Below, in pieces: positions 8,564 to 16,861 of a DNA stretch of 37,800 nt (position 1 is the stretch's first letter; each line of letters begins with the position of its first letter). The notes beneath the pieces are model-generated. The model made no database searches and was not told where the DNA came from. It saw nothing but the letters and a program-made list of their open reading frames with translations. Source of the stretch: Pseudomonadota bacterium (GTDB taxonomy: Bacteria; Pseudomonadota; Gammaproteobacteria; Burkholderiales; Burkholderiaceae_F); NCBI GenBank assembly GCA_029778535.1, contig JAKOQB010000182.1, positions 1 to 37,800 of the forward strand, given 5' to 3'. The position numbers and the translations under genes were made by a program.

Positions 8564-8591
8564 ATTGTAGTAGGCGCGCCGTCCCGGTCAA
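8564..8591 (-). promoter_or_regulatory. Sigma70-like promoter of the toxin-antitoxin operon
   Basis: On the minus strand TTGACC (8591-8586) and TACAAT (8569-8564) are separated by 16 bases. This is a good match to the sigma70 consensus. The -35 box overlaps the last codons and stop of purH, so the module carries its own promoter just behind purH. Transcription would run through antitoxin, toxin and, with no visible terminator, ruvCAB. Confidence 0.7.
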
Positions 8592-10138
8592 TGCCGGAAG
8601 TGCCGCGTGCCGGTGAACACCATCGCCACGCCGCGCTCGTTCGCGGCGGCGATCACCTCGTCGTCGCGCACGCTGCCGCCGGGCTGGATCACGCAGGTCG
8701 CGCCGGCGTCGATCACCACGTCGAGCCCGTCGCGGAACGGAAAGAACGCGTCCGATGCGGCGGCGCAGCCGGCGAGCGTCAGCCCGGCCTCCTTCGCCTT
8801 GATCGACGCGATGCGCGCCGAATCGATGCGGCTCATCTGCCCGGCGCCGACGCCAAGCGTCATGCCGTCGCGCGCGAACACGATCGTGTTTGACTTGACG
8901 AACTTGGCCACCCGCCACGCGAACATCAGGTCGTCGAGCTGCGCCTCGGTCGGCGCCAGCTTCGTCACCACGCGCAGTTCGGCGCGCTGCACCTGCTTCG
9001 CGTCGGGCGACTGCACCAGCAGCCCGCCGCCGACGCGCTTGAAGTCGAAATCGTTGCCGGCGCCGCCCGGTTCGACGGTCAGCAGCCGCACGTTTTGCTT
9101 GGCGGCAAAGATCGCGCGCGCCTTGTCGTCGAATGCCGGCGCGATCACCACCTCGACGAACTGCTTTGCCACCGCCCGCGCGCACTCGCCGTCGAGCGCG
9201 CGATTGAACGCGATGATGCCGCCGAAGGCCGACGTCGAATCGGTCTTGAACGCCTTGGCGTACGCGGTCGCCACGTCCGACGCGATCGCCACGCCGCACG
9301 GATTCGCATGCTTGACGATCACGCACGCGGTCTCGCTGAACGAGCGCACGCACTCCCACGCCGCGTCCGCATCGGCGATATTGTTGTAGGACAGTTCCTT
9401 GCCTTGAAGCTGCGCGTAGCCGGCCAGCAGCCCCGCGCCGACGTCGCGCTCGCGATAGAACGCCGCGCTCTGGTGCGGGTTCTCGCCGTAGCGCATCTGC
9501 TGCACCTTGACCCACTGGCGCGTCAGCGTCTGCGGGAACTGGCTGCGGCGGCGATCGGCGTCGAGCGACGACAGGTAGTTGCTGATCGCGCCGTCGTAGC
9601 GCGCGGTGTGCGCGAACACCTTCTGCGCCAGTTCGAAGCGCAGCGCGGCGCCGACTTCGCCATTCGCTTTGAGTTCCTCGGCGACGCGCGCGTAGTCGGC
9701 CGGGTCGACGACGACCGCGACCGAGCCGTGGTTCTTCGCCGCGGCGCGCAGCATCGCCGGCCCCCCGATATCGATGTTCTCGATTGCGTCATCGAACGTG
9801 CAGTCGGGCTTCGCCACGGTCTGCTCGAACGGATACAGGTTGACCACCAGCAGATCGATCGGATCGATGCCGTGTTCCTTCAGCGTCGCCATGTGCGGAG
9901 GCAGGTCGCGCCGCGCCAGCAGCCCGGCATGGATGCGCGGGTGCAGCGTCTTCACGCGACCGTCGAGGATTTCCGGAAACCCGGTGACCTCGGCGACCTC
10001 GGTCACCGCGATGCCGTCGTCGCGCAGCAGCTTCGCGGTGCCGCCCGTCGACAGCAGGCGGAAGCCGAGCGCGGCGAGCGTGCGCGCGAATTCGGCGATG
10101 CCGGTCTTGTCGGAGACGCCGATCAGTGCCGTCCTCAT
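8588..10138 (-). CDS. purH: Bifunctional AICAR transformylase / IMP cyclohydrolase
   Basis: The protein has 516 residues. It catalyses the last two steps of de novo purine synthesis: formylation of AICAR and ring closure to IMP. The N-terminal cyclohydrolase (MGS-like) domain has STGGTAKLL and [18 protein letters not shown] at about 30-77. The transformylase domain has [11 protein letters not shown] near 215 and the KHANPCG catalytic loop at 276-282. The ATG at 10138 overlaps the fis stop in ATGA. The open frame continues upstream to 12214 only because of GC bias; that extension is not part of the gene. It is intact. Confidence 0.97.
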   Translation of the reverse strand: MRTALIGVSDKTGIAEFARTLAALGFRLLSTGGTAKLLRDDGIAVTEVAEVTGFPEILDGRVKTLHPRIHAGLLARRDLPPHMATLKEHGIDPIDLLVVNLYPFEQTVAKPDCTFDDAIENIDIGGPAMLRAAAKNHGSVAVVVDPADYARVAEELKANGEVGAALRFELAQKVFAHTARYDGAISNYLSSLDADRRRSQFPQTLTRQWVKVQQMRYGENPHQSAAFYRERDVGAGLLAGYAQLQGKELSYNNIADADAAWECVRSFSETACVIVKHANPCGVAIASDVATAYAKAFKTDSTSAFGGIIAFNRALDGECARAVAKQFVEVVIAPAFDDKARAIFAAKQNVRLLTVEPGGAGNDFDFKRVGGGLLVQSPDAKQVQRAELRVVTKLAPTEAQLDDLMFAWRVAKFVKSNTIVFARDGMTLGVGAGQMSRIDSARIASIKAKEAGLTLAGCAAASDAFFPFRDGLDVVIDAGATCVIQPGGSVRDDEVIAAANERGVAMVFTGTRHFRH

Positions 10139-10449
10139 TTCGCCAGCCCGTAACCGGTCAGTTTCTTGCGCAGCGTATTGCGGTTGATGCCAAGCAGTTC
10201 CGCCGCGGCCGACTGGTTGCCTCCGGCCTTGTCGAGCGCGAACTTCAGCAGCGGGCGTTCGACCGCCAGCATCACCATCTCGTGCAGCGCGTGCGGCTTG
10301 GCGCCGCCGAGGTCCTCGAAATACTGCGTGAGCGAGCGCACGATGCACTCCTCGATCGTCTCGCCGCGCCGCGCGGCGCGTGCAGGGGCGGGAGCGGGGC
10401 ATTCCGCGCCGGCCGGCCGGGCAGGGGTGCGCAGTGCGCTGTTCTTCAT
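10135..10449 (-). CDS. fis: Fis-family nucleoid-associated DNA-binding protein
   Basis: The protein has 104 residues. The C-terminal helix-turn-helix ([27 protein letters not shown], about residues 72-98) is the classic Fis/NtrC-type DNA-binding domain. The central region [17 protein letters not shown] is the dimerisation helix. The first 30 residues are an Ala/Pro/Arg-rich extension. Fis bends DNA and regulates stable RNA and many other promoters. The gene follows dusB by 18 bp, as in E. coli, and overlaps purH by 4 bases. GAGGAG lies five bases before the ATG. Confidence 0.93.
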   Translation of the reverse strand: MKNSALRTPARPAGAECPAPAPARAARRGETIEECIVRSLTQYFEDLGGAKPHALHEMVMLAVERPLLKFALDKAGGNQSAAAELLGINRNTLRKKLTGYGLAK

Positions 10450-10467
10450 CGTGTCTCCTCGGATTTT

Positions 10468-11475
10468 CTAGTGCAACGTCCGCGCCGCGTCGACGAGGCG
10501 CTCGTGACGCGCGCCGAACTCGCACAGGAACTCGTCGACCGCGCGGCGCTGCGCCTCGATCGTGTCGATCGCGTTCATGCGTTCGCAGAACGCTGCGCCG
10601 CCGACCAGCCGCTTCGTGTACCAGATGATGTGCTTGCGCGCGCTCTTCACGCCCGCGTCGCGGCCGTAGAACGCGTAGTGATCGTCCAGGTGCGCGAGCA
10701 GCAGCGGCCGCACTTCGTCCACGCGCGGCGGCGGCAGATGCGTCCCGGTGCGCAGGAACTGATCGATCTCGCGGAAGATCCACGGCCGCCCCTGCGCGGC
10801 GCGGCCGATCATGATCGCATCGGCGCCGGTGGACTCGAGCACGCGGCGCGCGCGCTCGGGCGTATCGATGTCGCCGTTGGCCACCACCGGAATCGACACC
10901 GCGGCCTTCACCGCGGCGATCGTGTCGTATTCGGCGCTGCCCTCGAAGCCGCACGCGCGCGTACGCCCGTGCAGCGTCAGCATCTGGACGCCGGCGTGCT
11001 CGGCCAGTTGCGCGATGCGCACCGCGTTGCGGTTCGACGGATCCCAGCCGGTGCGGAACTTCAGCGTGACCGGCACGTCGACCGCGGCGACGACGGCCTC
11101 GAGGATCCGCGCGACCAGAAGCTCGTCCTTCAGCAGCGCCGAACCGCACGCGACGTTGCACACCTTCTTGACCGGGCAGCCCATGTTGATGTCGATGATC
11201 TGCGCGCCGCGCTCGACGTTGTAGCGCGCGGCCTCGGCGAGCATCGACGGATCGGCGCCGGCGAGCTGCACGGCGACCGGCGCGCTCTCGCCGTCGTGAT
11301 TCAGCCGGCGCGCGGTCTTGACACTCGCCCACAAGCGCGGGTTCGACGCCGCCATTTCGGAGACTGCGTAGCCCGCGCCGAGTTGGCGGCACAGCTGGCG
11401 GAACGGCCGATCGGTGACGCCCGCCATCGGCGCGACGAAAAGACGATTCGGCAGCTCGTACGAGCCGATGCGCAT
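10468..11475 (-). CDS. dusB: tRNA-dihydrouridine synthase B
   Basis: The protein has 335 residues from ATG 11475 ([20 protein letters not shown]), the normal DusB length. It is an FMN-dependent TIM-barrel enzyme that reduces uridine to dihydrouridine in the tRNA D-loop. The catalytic cysteine is Cys100 in [26 protein letters not shown] and [16 protein letters not shown] are the substrate and FMN-phosphate binding motifs. An in-frame ATG at 11553 would add 26 residues that lie upstream of the likely promoter, so I prefer 11475. It forms an operon with fis and purH. Confidence 0.94.
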   Translation of the reverse strand: MRIGSYELPNRLFVAPMAGVTDRPFRQLCRQLGAGYAVSEMAASNPRLWASVKTARRLNHDGESAPVAVQLAGADPSMLAEAARYNVERGAQIIDINMGCPVKKVCNVACGSALLKDELLVARILEAVVAAVDVPVTLKFRTGWDPSNRNAVRIAQLAEHAGVQMLTLHGRTRACGFEGSAEYDTIAAVKAAVSIPVVANGDIDTPERARRVLESTGADAIMIGRAAQGRPWIFREIDQFLRTGTHLPPPRVDEVRPLLLAHLDDHYAFYGRDAGVKSARKHIIWYTKRLVGGAAFCERMNAIDTIEAQRRAVDEFLCEFGARHERLVDAARTLH

Positions 11476-11511
11476 GGCGATGCGGGAGATTCTGGCGAGG
11501 CGAGGGCGCGA

Positions 11512-11517
11512 ATTGTA
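11512..11517 (-). promoter_or_regulatory. Possible -10 box of the dusB-fis-purH operon
   Basis: TACAAT on the minus strand, followed by a GC-rich stretch (TCGCGCCC) of the kind seen at stringently controlled promoters. It lies 37 bases before the dusB start chosen here. No good -35 is present at 16-18 bases, so this call is tentative. Confidence 0.4.
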
Positions 11518-11574
11518 GCCAACCCGCTCGACGCATCCTTGACACAGGTTCAACGCGGCGATCGGTCGAATCGG

Positions 11575-12723
11575 CTATGCGCGCGCGCCGAACATCAGCA
11601 GGTGCGCGAGCTGCCGGCGCAACGGCGGGATCAGGTCGAGCGCGATCAGTCCCGCGGCGCGCGCGGAGGCGATCGCGCCAAAGCGGGTCGCAAAGATCCG
11701 CGGCAGCCAGCGTGTCAGCGCCGCGATCGCCGCGCGATCGACGCGGCGGCGCGCCGCATAATCGGCCAGCGCCGCGAGCGCGTCGCCATGCGCGGCCAGC
11801 GCGTCGGCCAGCACCACGCAATCGCGCAGGCCGAGATTGAAGCCCTGTCCCGCGACCGGGTGAAGCGTCTGCGCGGCATTGCCGAGCGCGACCACGCGAT
11901 GCGTGCGTACCGGATCGCGCAGCGCCTGCGCCAGTGCGTAACGCTGGCGCGGGCCGATCGAGTCGACACGGCCGATGCGCGGACCGATCGCCTGCTGCAG
12001 CTCGGCGCGCAGCGCGGCGTCGGCGAGCGCCAGCCGGCGCGCGGACTCGGCTTCCGACATGCACCACACCAGCGCCAGCGTGCGCGCGCTCGCGTCGCCC
12101 GCCGCGATCTGCGCCGGCGTCGGCAGCAGCGCGAGCGGCCCCTCGCGCGTGAAGCGCTCGTACGCGCTGCCCGCCGCGGGCCCGTGCAGGCGCACGTTCG
12201 CGATCAGCGCCCACTGCGACGGCGCACCGTCCGTCTGCGGCGCGCTGCCTTCCGCATGCACGGCGAGCGGCGCGTCGATCGCGCGCGCGTCATCGAGCGC
12301 GATCCGCACCGCGTGCGGCGTCTGCTCGACCTGCAGCGCGCGGCATGGGCGCCGTACCTCGATCAGCGGTTGCGCGGCCGCCGCGCGCGCCAGCGCATCG
12401 AGCAGATCGCCGTACAGCGCGGTGGCGCCGAGATCGGCGCCGTCGAAGTCGGCGGCCGACAGATGGGTCGAACCGAACTCGCCGGCGGAACTGACGTACA
12501 CGTCGCGGATCGCCGCGTGCGCGGGCACGCGCTCGCCGAGCAAGGGCCGCAGCACCTGCCACGTGCCGCGCGACAGCGCGAGCAGCCGCGCGTCGCGCCG
12601 CGCATCGTCGAGCGCGCGCGCATCGACCACGATCGAGGCGATGCGCCGCTGCGCCAGCAGCAACGCACAGGCGAGGCCGATCGGGCCGCCGCCCAGGATC
12701 GCGATCGGTACCGAGCCGTTCAT
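11575..12723 (-). CDS. ubiH: UbiH-family FAD-dependent hydroxylase (ubiquinone biosynthesis)
   Basis: The protein has 382 residues. The N-terminal FAD-binding Rossmann motif is [13 protein letters not shown] at about residues 9-21. The second FAD motif, [21 protein letters not shown] at 281-301, has the Asn and the spacing typical of UbiH. The family (UbiH/UbiF/UbiI/Coq6) adds hydroxyl groups to the ubiquinone ring using FAD and oxygen. I favour UbiH on this motif, but the exact ring position cannot be settled without alignment. The C-terminus has a hydrophobic, membrane-associating segment. Its ATG overlaps the murU stop (ATGA). Confidence 0.88.
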   Translation of the reverse strand: MNGSVPIAILGGGPIGLACALLLAQRRIASIVVDARALDDARRDARLLALSRGTWQVLRPLLGERVPAHAAIRDVYVSSAGEFGSTHLSAADFDGADLGATALYGDLLDALARAAAAQPLIEVRRPCRALQVEQTPHAVRIALDDARAIDAPLAVHAEGSAPQTDGAPSQWALIANVRLHGPAAGSAYERFTREGPLALLPTPAQIAAGDASARTLALVWCMSEAESARRLALADAALRAELQQAIGPRIGRVDSIGPRQRYALAQALRDPVRTHRVVALGNAAQTLHPVAGQGFNLGLRDCVVLADALAAHGDALAALADYAARRRVDRAAIAALTRWLPRIFATRFGAIASARAAGLIALDLIPPLRRQLAHLLMFGARA

Positions 12724-13427
12724 CGCGCGCGTGCCGACAGCGCCGCGTCGAGCGCCGCCAGTTCGTCCGGCGTGCCGACGTTGTGCCAGCCGCCCTCGTA
12801 GCGCTCGCCGGTCACGCGCCCGCGCGCCGCGAATGCATACAGCCAGGGAAAGAGCTTCTTCTTGCCCGGCACCTCGTGGCGGAACAGGCGCGGCGCGAAC
12901 ACGCCGATGTTCGCGTAGGTCAGCAGCGGCGGCTGCAGGTTGATGCGGCCGGAGGCCAGGCCCATGTCGCCGCCCGGGTGCGACGGCGGGTTGTCGACCA
13001 GCACCAGGTGCGCATCGGCCGCGTTCAGCTCGATCGCCTGCGCGTGCGCGATCAGGCGGCGATAGTCGTAGTCGGTGACGATGTCGCCGCTGACCGCGAT
13101 AAACGGCGCGTCACTGCCGTGCGGCGCCAGCAGCGGCAGCGCGTTGACGATGCCGCCGAGCGTCTCGAGCGCGTCCGCCGCGGTCATTCCTTCGCGCGCG
13201 TACGCGATGCGCGCGCCGAAGCGCGCGCCGTCGCCGAGCGTGGCCTCGATGCTGGCGGCCAGGTGCGCGGTGTTGATCACCAGCTCGCGCACGCCCGCGC
13301 GCACCAGCGCGTCGATCTGCCATTCGATCAGCCGCTTGCCGCCGGCGGCCAGCAGCGGCTTCGGCGTCACGTCCGACAGCGGCCGCATCCGCTCGCCGCG
13401 GCCGGCAGCGAAGATCAATGCTTTCAT
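12720..13427 (-). CDS. murU: N-acetylmuramate-1-phosphate uridylyltransferase MurU
   Basis: The protein has 235 residues. The N-terminal nucleotidyltransferase signature ALIFAAGRGERMRPL with TPKPLL (residues 3-26) binds UTP. The metal-binding Asp is in VSGDIVTDYD, and the tail GGWHNVGTPDEL is typical of sugar nucleotidylyltransferases. Together with the adjacent amgK it forms the cell-wall recycling route that converts MurNAc to UDP-MurNAc, bypassing fosfomycin-sensitive MurA; this pathway was described in Pseudomonas. A GTGATCC repeat lies directly in front of the start, leaving no clear ribosome binding site. Confidence 0.9.
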   Translation of the reverse strand: MKALIFAAGRGERMRPLSDVTPKPLLAAGGKRLIEWQIDALVRAGVRELVINTAHLAASIEATLGDGARFGARIAYAREGMTAADALETLGGIVNALPLLAPHGSDAPFIAVSGDIVTDYDYRRLIAHAQAIELNAADAHLVLVDNPPSHPGGDMGLASGRINLQPPLLTYANIGVFAPRLFRHEVPGKKKLFPWLYAFAARGRVTGERYEGGWHNVGTPDELAALDAALSARAR

Positions 13428-13430
13428 GCC

Positions 13431-13516
13431 GTGATCCGTGATCCGTGATCCGTGATCGGTTGTTCGGTCAAAACGACAGGCACAGACATCGGCAGGCTTT
13501 TCGGGTCACGGATCAC
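13431..13516. repeat. GTGATCC heptamer array with an inverted copy
   Basis: Four head-to-tail seven-base units occupy 13431-13458 (three GTGATCC and one GTGATCG). An inverted GGATCAC with flanking partial copies lies at about 13504-13516. Together they fill most of the 93-bp gap between murU and amgK and could fold into a hairpin. A degenerate array of the same heptamer occurs at 18244-18285. Confidence 0.85.
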
Positions 13517-13520
13517 GCAT

Positions 13521-14546
13521 TCAGAACGTCAGCCCCGCCCTTCGCTCCACCCCCTCCAGCTCATCGACCAGCCGCGCCAGCGGCGCCAGCGCGACGTAGC
13601 GGTGGGTGACGCTGCGCACGTAGGCGACGAAGCGCGGCGTGTCGGCGAGGTAGTGCGGCTTGCCGTCGCGGTAGTTGATGCGCGCGAAGATGCCGAGCAC
13701 CTTCAGGTGGCGCTGCAGTCCCATCCATTCGAACGCGCGCCAGAAGTCGGCGAAGTCGGTGCCGACCGGCAGCCCCGCGCGGCGCGCCTTCTCCCAGTAG
13801 CGGATGGTCCAGTCGAGCACGCGCTCCTCGTCCCACGACACGAACGCATCGCGGAACAGCGACACCACGTCGTAGGTGACCGGGCCGTACACCGCGTCCT
13901 GGAAGTCGAGCACGCCCGGGTTCGGGTCGCTGACCATCAGGTTGCGCGGCATGTAGTCGCGGTGCACGTACACGCGCGGCTGCGCCAGGCACGCGTCGAG
14001 GATCGCGCGGAACGCGCCCTCGAGCGCCTGCTGCTGCGACAGGGTCAGAGTGCACTGCAGATGCCGTGCGACGTACCAGTCGGGGTACAGCATCAGTTCC
14101 CGCCGCAGCAGCGCCTCGTCGTACGGCGGCAGCTCGTCGGCGCGGCTCGCCAGCTGCCACTTGATCAGCGCGTCGATCGCGTCCGCGAAGAGCGCGTCGG
14201 CAGCGCCGCCGTTCAACGCCGTCAGATACGTGGTCGTTCCGAGGTCGGTGAGCAGCAGGAAGCCCTGCGCGAGATCCTGCGCGACGATGCGCGGCGCGTT
14301 CAGTCCCGCCGCGTGCAGCAGGCGGGCCACGTGCACGAACGGACGGCTGTCTTCACGGTCCGGCGGCGCGTCCATCGCCACCAGCGTCGCGTTCGCCGCG
14401 TCGAGGCGAAAGTAGCGGCGGAAGCTCGCGTCGGCCGATGCCGGCCGCAGCGATTCGGGCGCGAGCCGCAGCGACGGCGGCAGCGAAGCCAGCCAGCGTT
14501 GCAGCTGCAGCAGGCGCGGATCGGATGCGGGTTCGGTCATCGGCAC
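13521..14546 (-). CDS. amgK: N-acetylmuramate/N-acetylglucosamine anomeric kinase AmgK
   Basis: The protein has 341 residues with the aminoglycoside-phosphotransferase-like kinase fold. The nucleotide loop region is SADASFRRYFRL. The catalytic loop is HRDYMPRN at 195-202, and the metal-binding DFQ is at 214-216. AmgK phosphorylates the anomeric carbon of MurNAc or GlcNAc in peptidoglycan recycling, giving the substrate for MurU encoded next to it. The two genes are divergent from lptD-surA, an order also seen in Pseudomonas. The ATG at 14546 gives MPMT; a second ATG at 14540 is equally possible. Confidence 0.9.
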   Translation of the reverse strand: MPMTEPASDPRLLQLQRWLASLPPSLRLAPESLRPASADASFRRYFRLDAANATLVAMDAPPDREDSRPFVHVARLLHAAGLNAPRIVAQDLAQGFLLLTDLGTTTYLTALNGGAADALFADAIDALIKWQLASRADELPPYDEALLRRELMLYPDWYVARHLQCTLTLSQQQALEGAFRAILDACLAQPRVYVHRDYMPRNLMVSDPNPGVLDFQDAVYGPVTYDVVSLFRDAFVSWDEERVLDWTIRYWEKARRAGLPVGTDFADFWRAFEWMGLQRHLKVLGIFARINYRDGKPHYLADTPRFVAYVRSVTHRYVALAPLARLVDELEGVERRAGLTF

Positions 14547-14583
14547 GGCACGCGCGGTGAGCGTCGTTGTGAGAATCGATTCC

Positions 14584-14589
14584 TATAAT
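14584..14589 (+). promoter_or_regulatory. -10 box upstream of lptD
   Basis: A perfect TATAAT lies 26 bases before the lptD ATG in the 68-bp divergent gap with amgK. The -35 position (GCGTCG at 17 bases) is poor, so an activator or a different sigma factor could be involved. Confidence 0.5.
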
Positions 14590-14614
14590 AGCCACGCGAC
14601 CTGAATTCCTATCG

Positions 14615-16858
14615 ATGCCACGCTCAACGCCGCGCGCGCCCGTGCTCCGAATGTTCGCCGCGGCGCTGCTGGTGATGGCCGATGCGCCGGCGCAGGAAGC
14701 GCACCCGCCGGTCGAGCTGAAGATCGAGCGCGCGCTCGGCGCCGGGAGGGCGGGAGGTGCGCCGCCGGGCGCGACCTACGCGCGCGCGCAGCGCGTCTCC
14801 GGCGAGATCGACGAGCGCATCGTGCTCGATGGCGACGCAGAGGTGCGGCGCGGCGGCACCGTGCTGCGCGGCGATCGCATCGAGTACTCGGTGCCCGACG
14901 ATGAAGTGACCGCCACCGGCCACGTGCGCGTGTTCCGTGAAGGGGCGATCGTCACCGGCCCGAGCCTGAAGTTGAAGATCGACGCGCAGACCGGCACCAT
15001 GCCGGACGCGAGCTTTTACTACGCGCAGCAAAACGGGCGCGGCCGCTGCGCGCTGATCGAGTTCCTCGGCGAGGACAAGACGCGCCTGAACGACGCGACC
15101 TACACCACCTGCGCGCCGGGCGACGAATCGTGGTGGGTGAAGGCGAGCCGGCTCGACATCGACCGCGCCGAGGAACTCGCCACCGGGCGCGGCACGTCGA
15201 TCTACTTCCAGGGCGTGCCGATCTTCGCCTCGCCGTACTTCCAGTTTCCGCTCGGCGACAAACGCCGCACCGGACTGCTGACGCCGAGCTTCGGCATCAA
15301 CTCGCGGCTCGGCGCCGAGGGCACGCTGCCGTTGTACTGGAACATCGCGCCGAACATGGATGCCACCATCACGCCGCGGCTGATGCAGCGGCGCGGCCTG
15401 CTGCTGGGCAACGAATTCCGCTACCTGCAGCCGACCTTCCGCGGCACCGCGGAGTTCGACATCCTGCCCAACGATCGGGTCACCGGCACCGCGCGCCATC
15501 TCGCGTCGCTGCGGCACGAGTACGTGCCCCAGTCCGGCGTCGTCGGCGGCATCAACTACAACCGCGTGTCCGACGACCGCTACTTCGCCGACTTCTCGCG
15601 CAGCATCGTGTCGGCATCGCAGTCGGTGCTGCCGCAGGAAGGATTCGTCGGTTTCAACCGGACCTACTGGAACACCGCGCTGCGCGTGACCAGGAACCAG
15701 ACGCTGCAGGACCCGCTGGCGCCGGTGGTCAAGCCGTACGAGCGCCTGCCGCAGCTCACCTTCAATGCGCGCGACACCGACTGGCGCGGCTTCGACGTCG
15801 CGCTCGCGTTCGACGCCACCCGCTTCGATCATCCGACGCTGGAAACCGGCACGCGCGTGATCGTCAATCCGAGCGTTTCGTACCCGTGGCTGGCGCCCGG
15901 CTATTACGTGGTGCCGAAGGTGCAGTGGAACGCGACCTCGTATGCGCTCGACGCGGCCGTGCATCCGCAAGACACGCATCCGCTGCGCTCGCTGCCGATC
16001 ACCTCGCTCGACGCCGGGCTGGTGTTTGAGCGCGCGGCGCGCTGGTTCGGCGACTCATCGGTGCAGACGCTGGAGCCGCGGCTGTTCTACGCCAACATCC
16101 CGTATCGCGACCAGTCGAAGCTGCCGAATTTCGACAGCGCGCTGGCCGACTTCAACTTCGCGCAGCTCTTTACCGAGAACATCTTCGTCGGCGGTGACCG
16201 TATCGGCGAAGCCAACCAGGTCACCACTGCGCTCGTCGGCCGCGTGCTCGACCCGGCCACCGGCGCCGAGCGCGTGCGCGCGCTGATCGGCCAGCGCTTC
16301 TACTTCGCTCCGCAGCGCGTGACGCTGCCCGGTGGAACGGAGCGCACCGGCGACGCGTCGGACATCCTGTTCGCGCTGAACGGCACGCCGGCGCGCCACT
16401 GGACGGCCGACGTGGCGCTCCAGCATTCGACGCAGCTCGCGCGCCTGGTGCGGACTTCGATCGCCGTGCGCTGGCAGCCGCGGCCGGCGTCGGTGCTGAG
16501 TGTCGCGTATCGCTACAAGGTCGACGAACTGGAGCAGGTCGACATCGCCGGCCAGTGGCCGCTGTCGCCGCGCTGGTACGGCGTCGGCCGCCTGAACTAC
16601 TCGCTGCGCGATTCGCGCTGGGTGGAGCTGCTCGGCGGCGTCGAATACAAGGCCGACTGCTGGGTCGCGCGCGTGGTGATGCAGCGCTTCGTGACGACGA
16701 CGCAGACGGCGACGACGGCCTTCTTCTTCCAGCTGCAACTGAACGGGCTCGCCAGCATCGGCACGAGTCCGATCGAGCAGCTGCGGCGTAATATCCCGGG
16801 CTATCAGGTCATCAATCCGCCGCCCCGCGAGCCGGGGCGCTTCGATATCTACGAGTAG
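14615..16858 (+). CDS. lptD: LPS-assembly outer membrane protein LptD
   Basis: The protein has 747 residues. An N-terminal signal segment precedes a periplasmic OstA/LptA-like beta-jellyroll (about residues 55-165) and a large C-terminal beta-barrel. LptD with LptE inserts lipopolysaccharide into the outer leaflet. The diagnostic core VPIFASPYFQFPLGDKRRTG and LPLYWNIAPNMDATITPRLM is present. Cysteines are Cys145, Cys166 and Cys682 only. Cys166 (TYTTC) and Cys682 (KADCW) match E. coli Cys173 and one of the 724/725 pair. The N-terminal Cys31 equivalent is missing. An alternative start at 14651 (MFAAALL) would give a tidier signal peptide. surA follows three bases after the stop. Confidence 0.95.
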   Translation: MPRSTPRAPVLRMFAAALLVMADAPAQEAHPPVELKIERALGAGRAGGAPPGATYARAQRVSGEIDERIVLDGDAEVRRGGTVLRGDRIEYSVPDDEVTATGHVRVFREGAIVTGPSLKLKIDAQTGTMPDASFYYAQQNGRGRCALIEFLGEDKTRLNDATYTTCAPGDESWWVKASRLDIDRAEELATGRGTSIYFQGVPIFASPYFQFPLGDKRRTGLLTPSFGINSRLGAEGTLPLYWNIAPNMDATITPRLMQRRGLLLGNEFRYLQPTFRGTAEFDILPNDRVTGTARHLASLRHEYVPQSGVVGGINYNRVSDDRYFADFSRSIVSASQSVLPQEGFVGFNRTYWNTALRVTRNQTLQDPLAPVVKPYERLPQLTFNARDTDWRGFDVALAFDATRFDHPTLETGTRVIVNPSVSYPWLAPGYYVVPKVQWNATSYALDAAVHPQDTHPLRSLPITSLDAGLVFERAARWFGDSSVQTLEPRLFYANIPYRDQSKLPNFDSALADFNFAQLFTENIFVGGDRIGEANQVTTALVGRVLDPATGAERVRALIGQRFYFAPQRVTLPGGTERTGDASDILFALNGTPARHWTADVALQHSTQLARLVRTSIAVRWQPRPASVLSVAYRYKVDELEQVDIAGQWPLSPRWYGVGRLNYSLRDSRWVELLGGVEYKADCWVARVVMQRFVTTTQTATTAFFFQLQLNGLASIGTSPIEQLRRNIPGYQVINPPPREPGRFDIYE

Positions 16859-16861
16859 CCG

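Noticed and set aside
11539..11544. A perfect TTGACA on the plus strand in the ubiH-dusB gap
   Set aside because: There is no -10 box at 15-19 bases and no plus-strand gene downstream.
8588..12214. A 1208-codon minus-strand frame that would fuse an upstream Arg-rich region to PurH
   Set aside because: PurH begins at its family-typical [13 protein letters not shown], overlapping the fis stop. The upstream part is the out-of-frame shadow of fis, dusB and ubiH.
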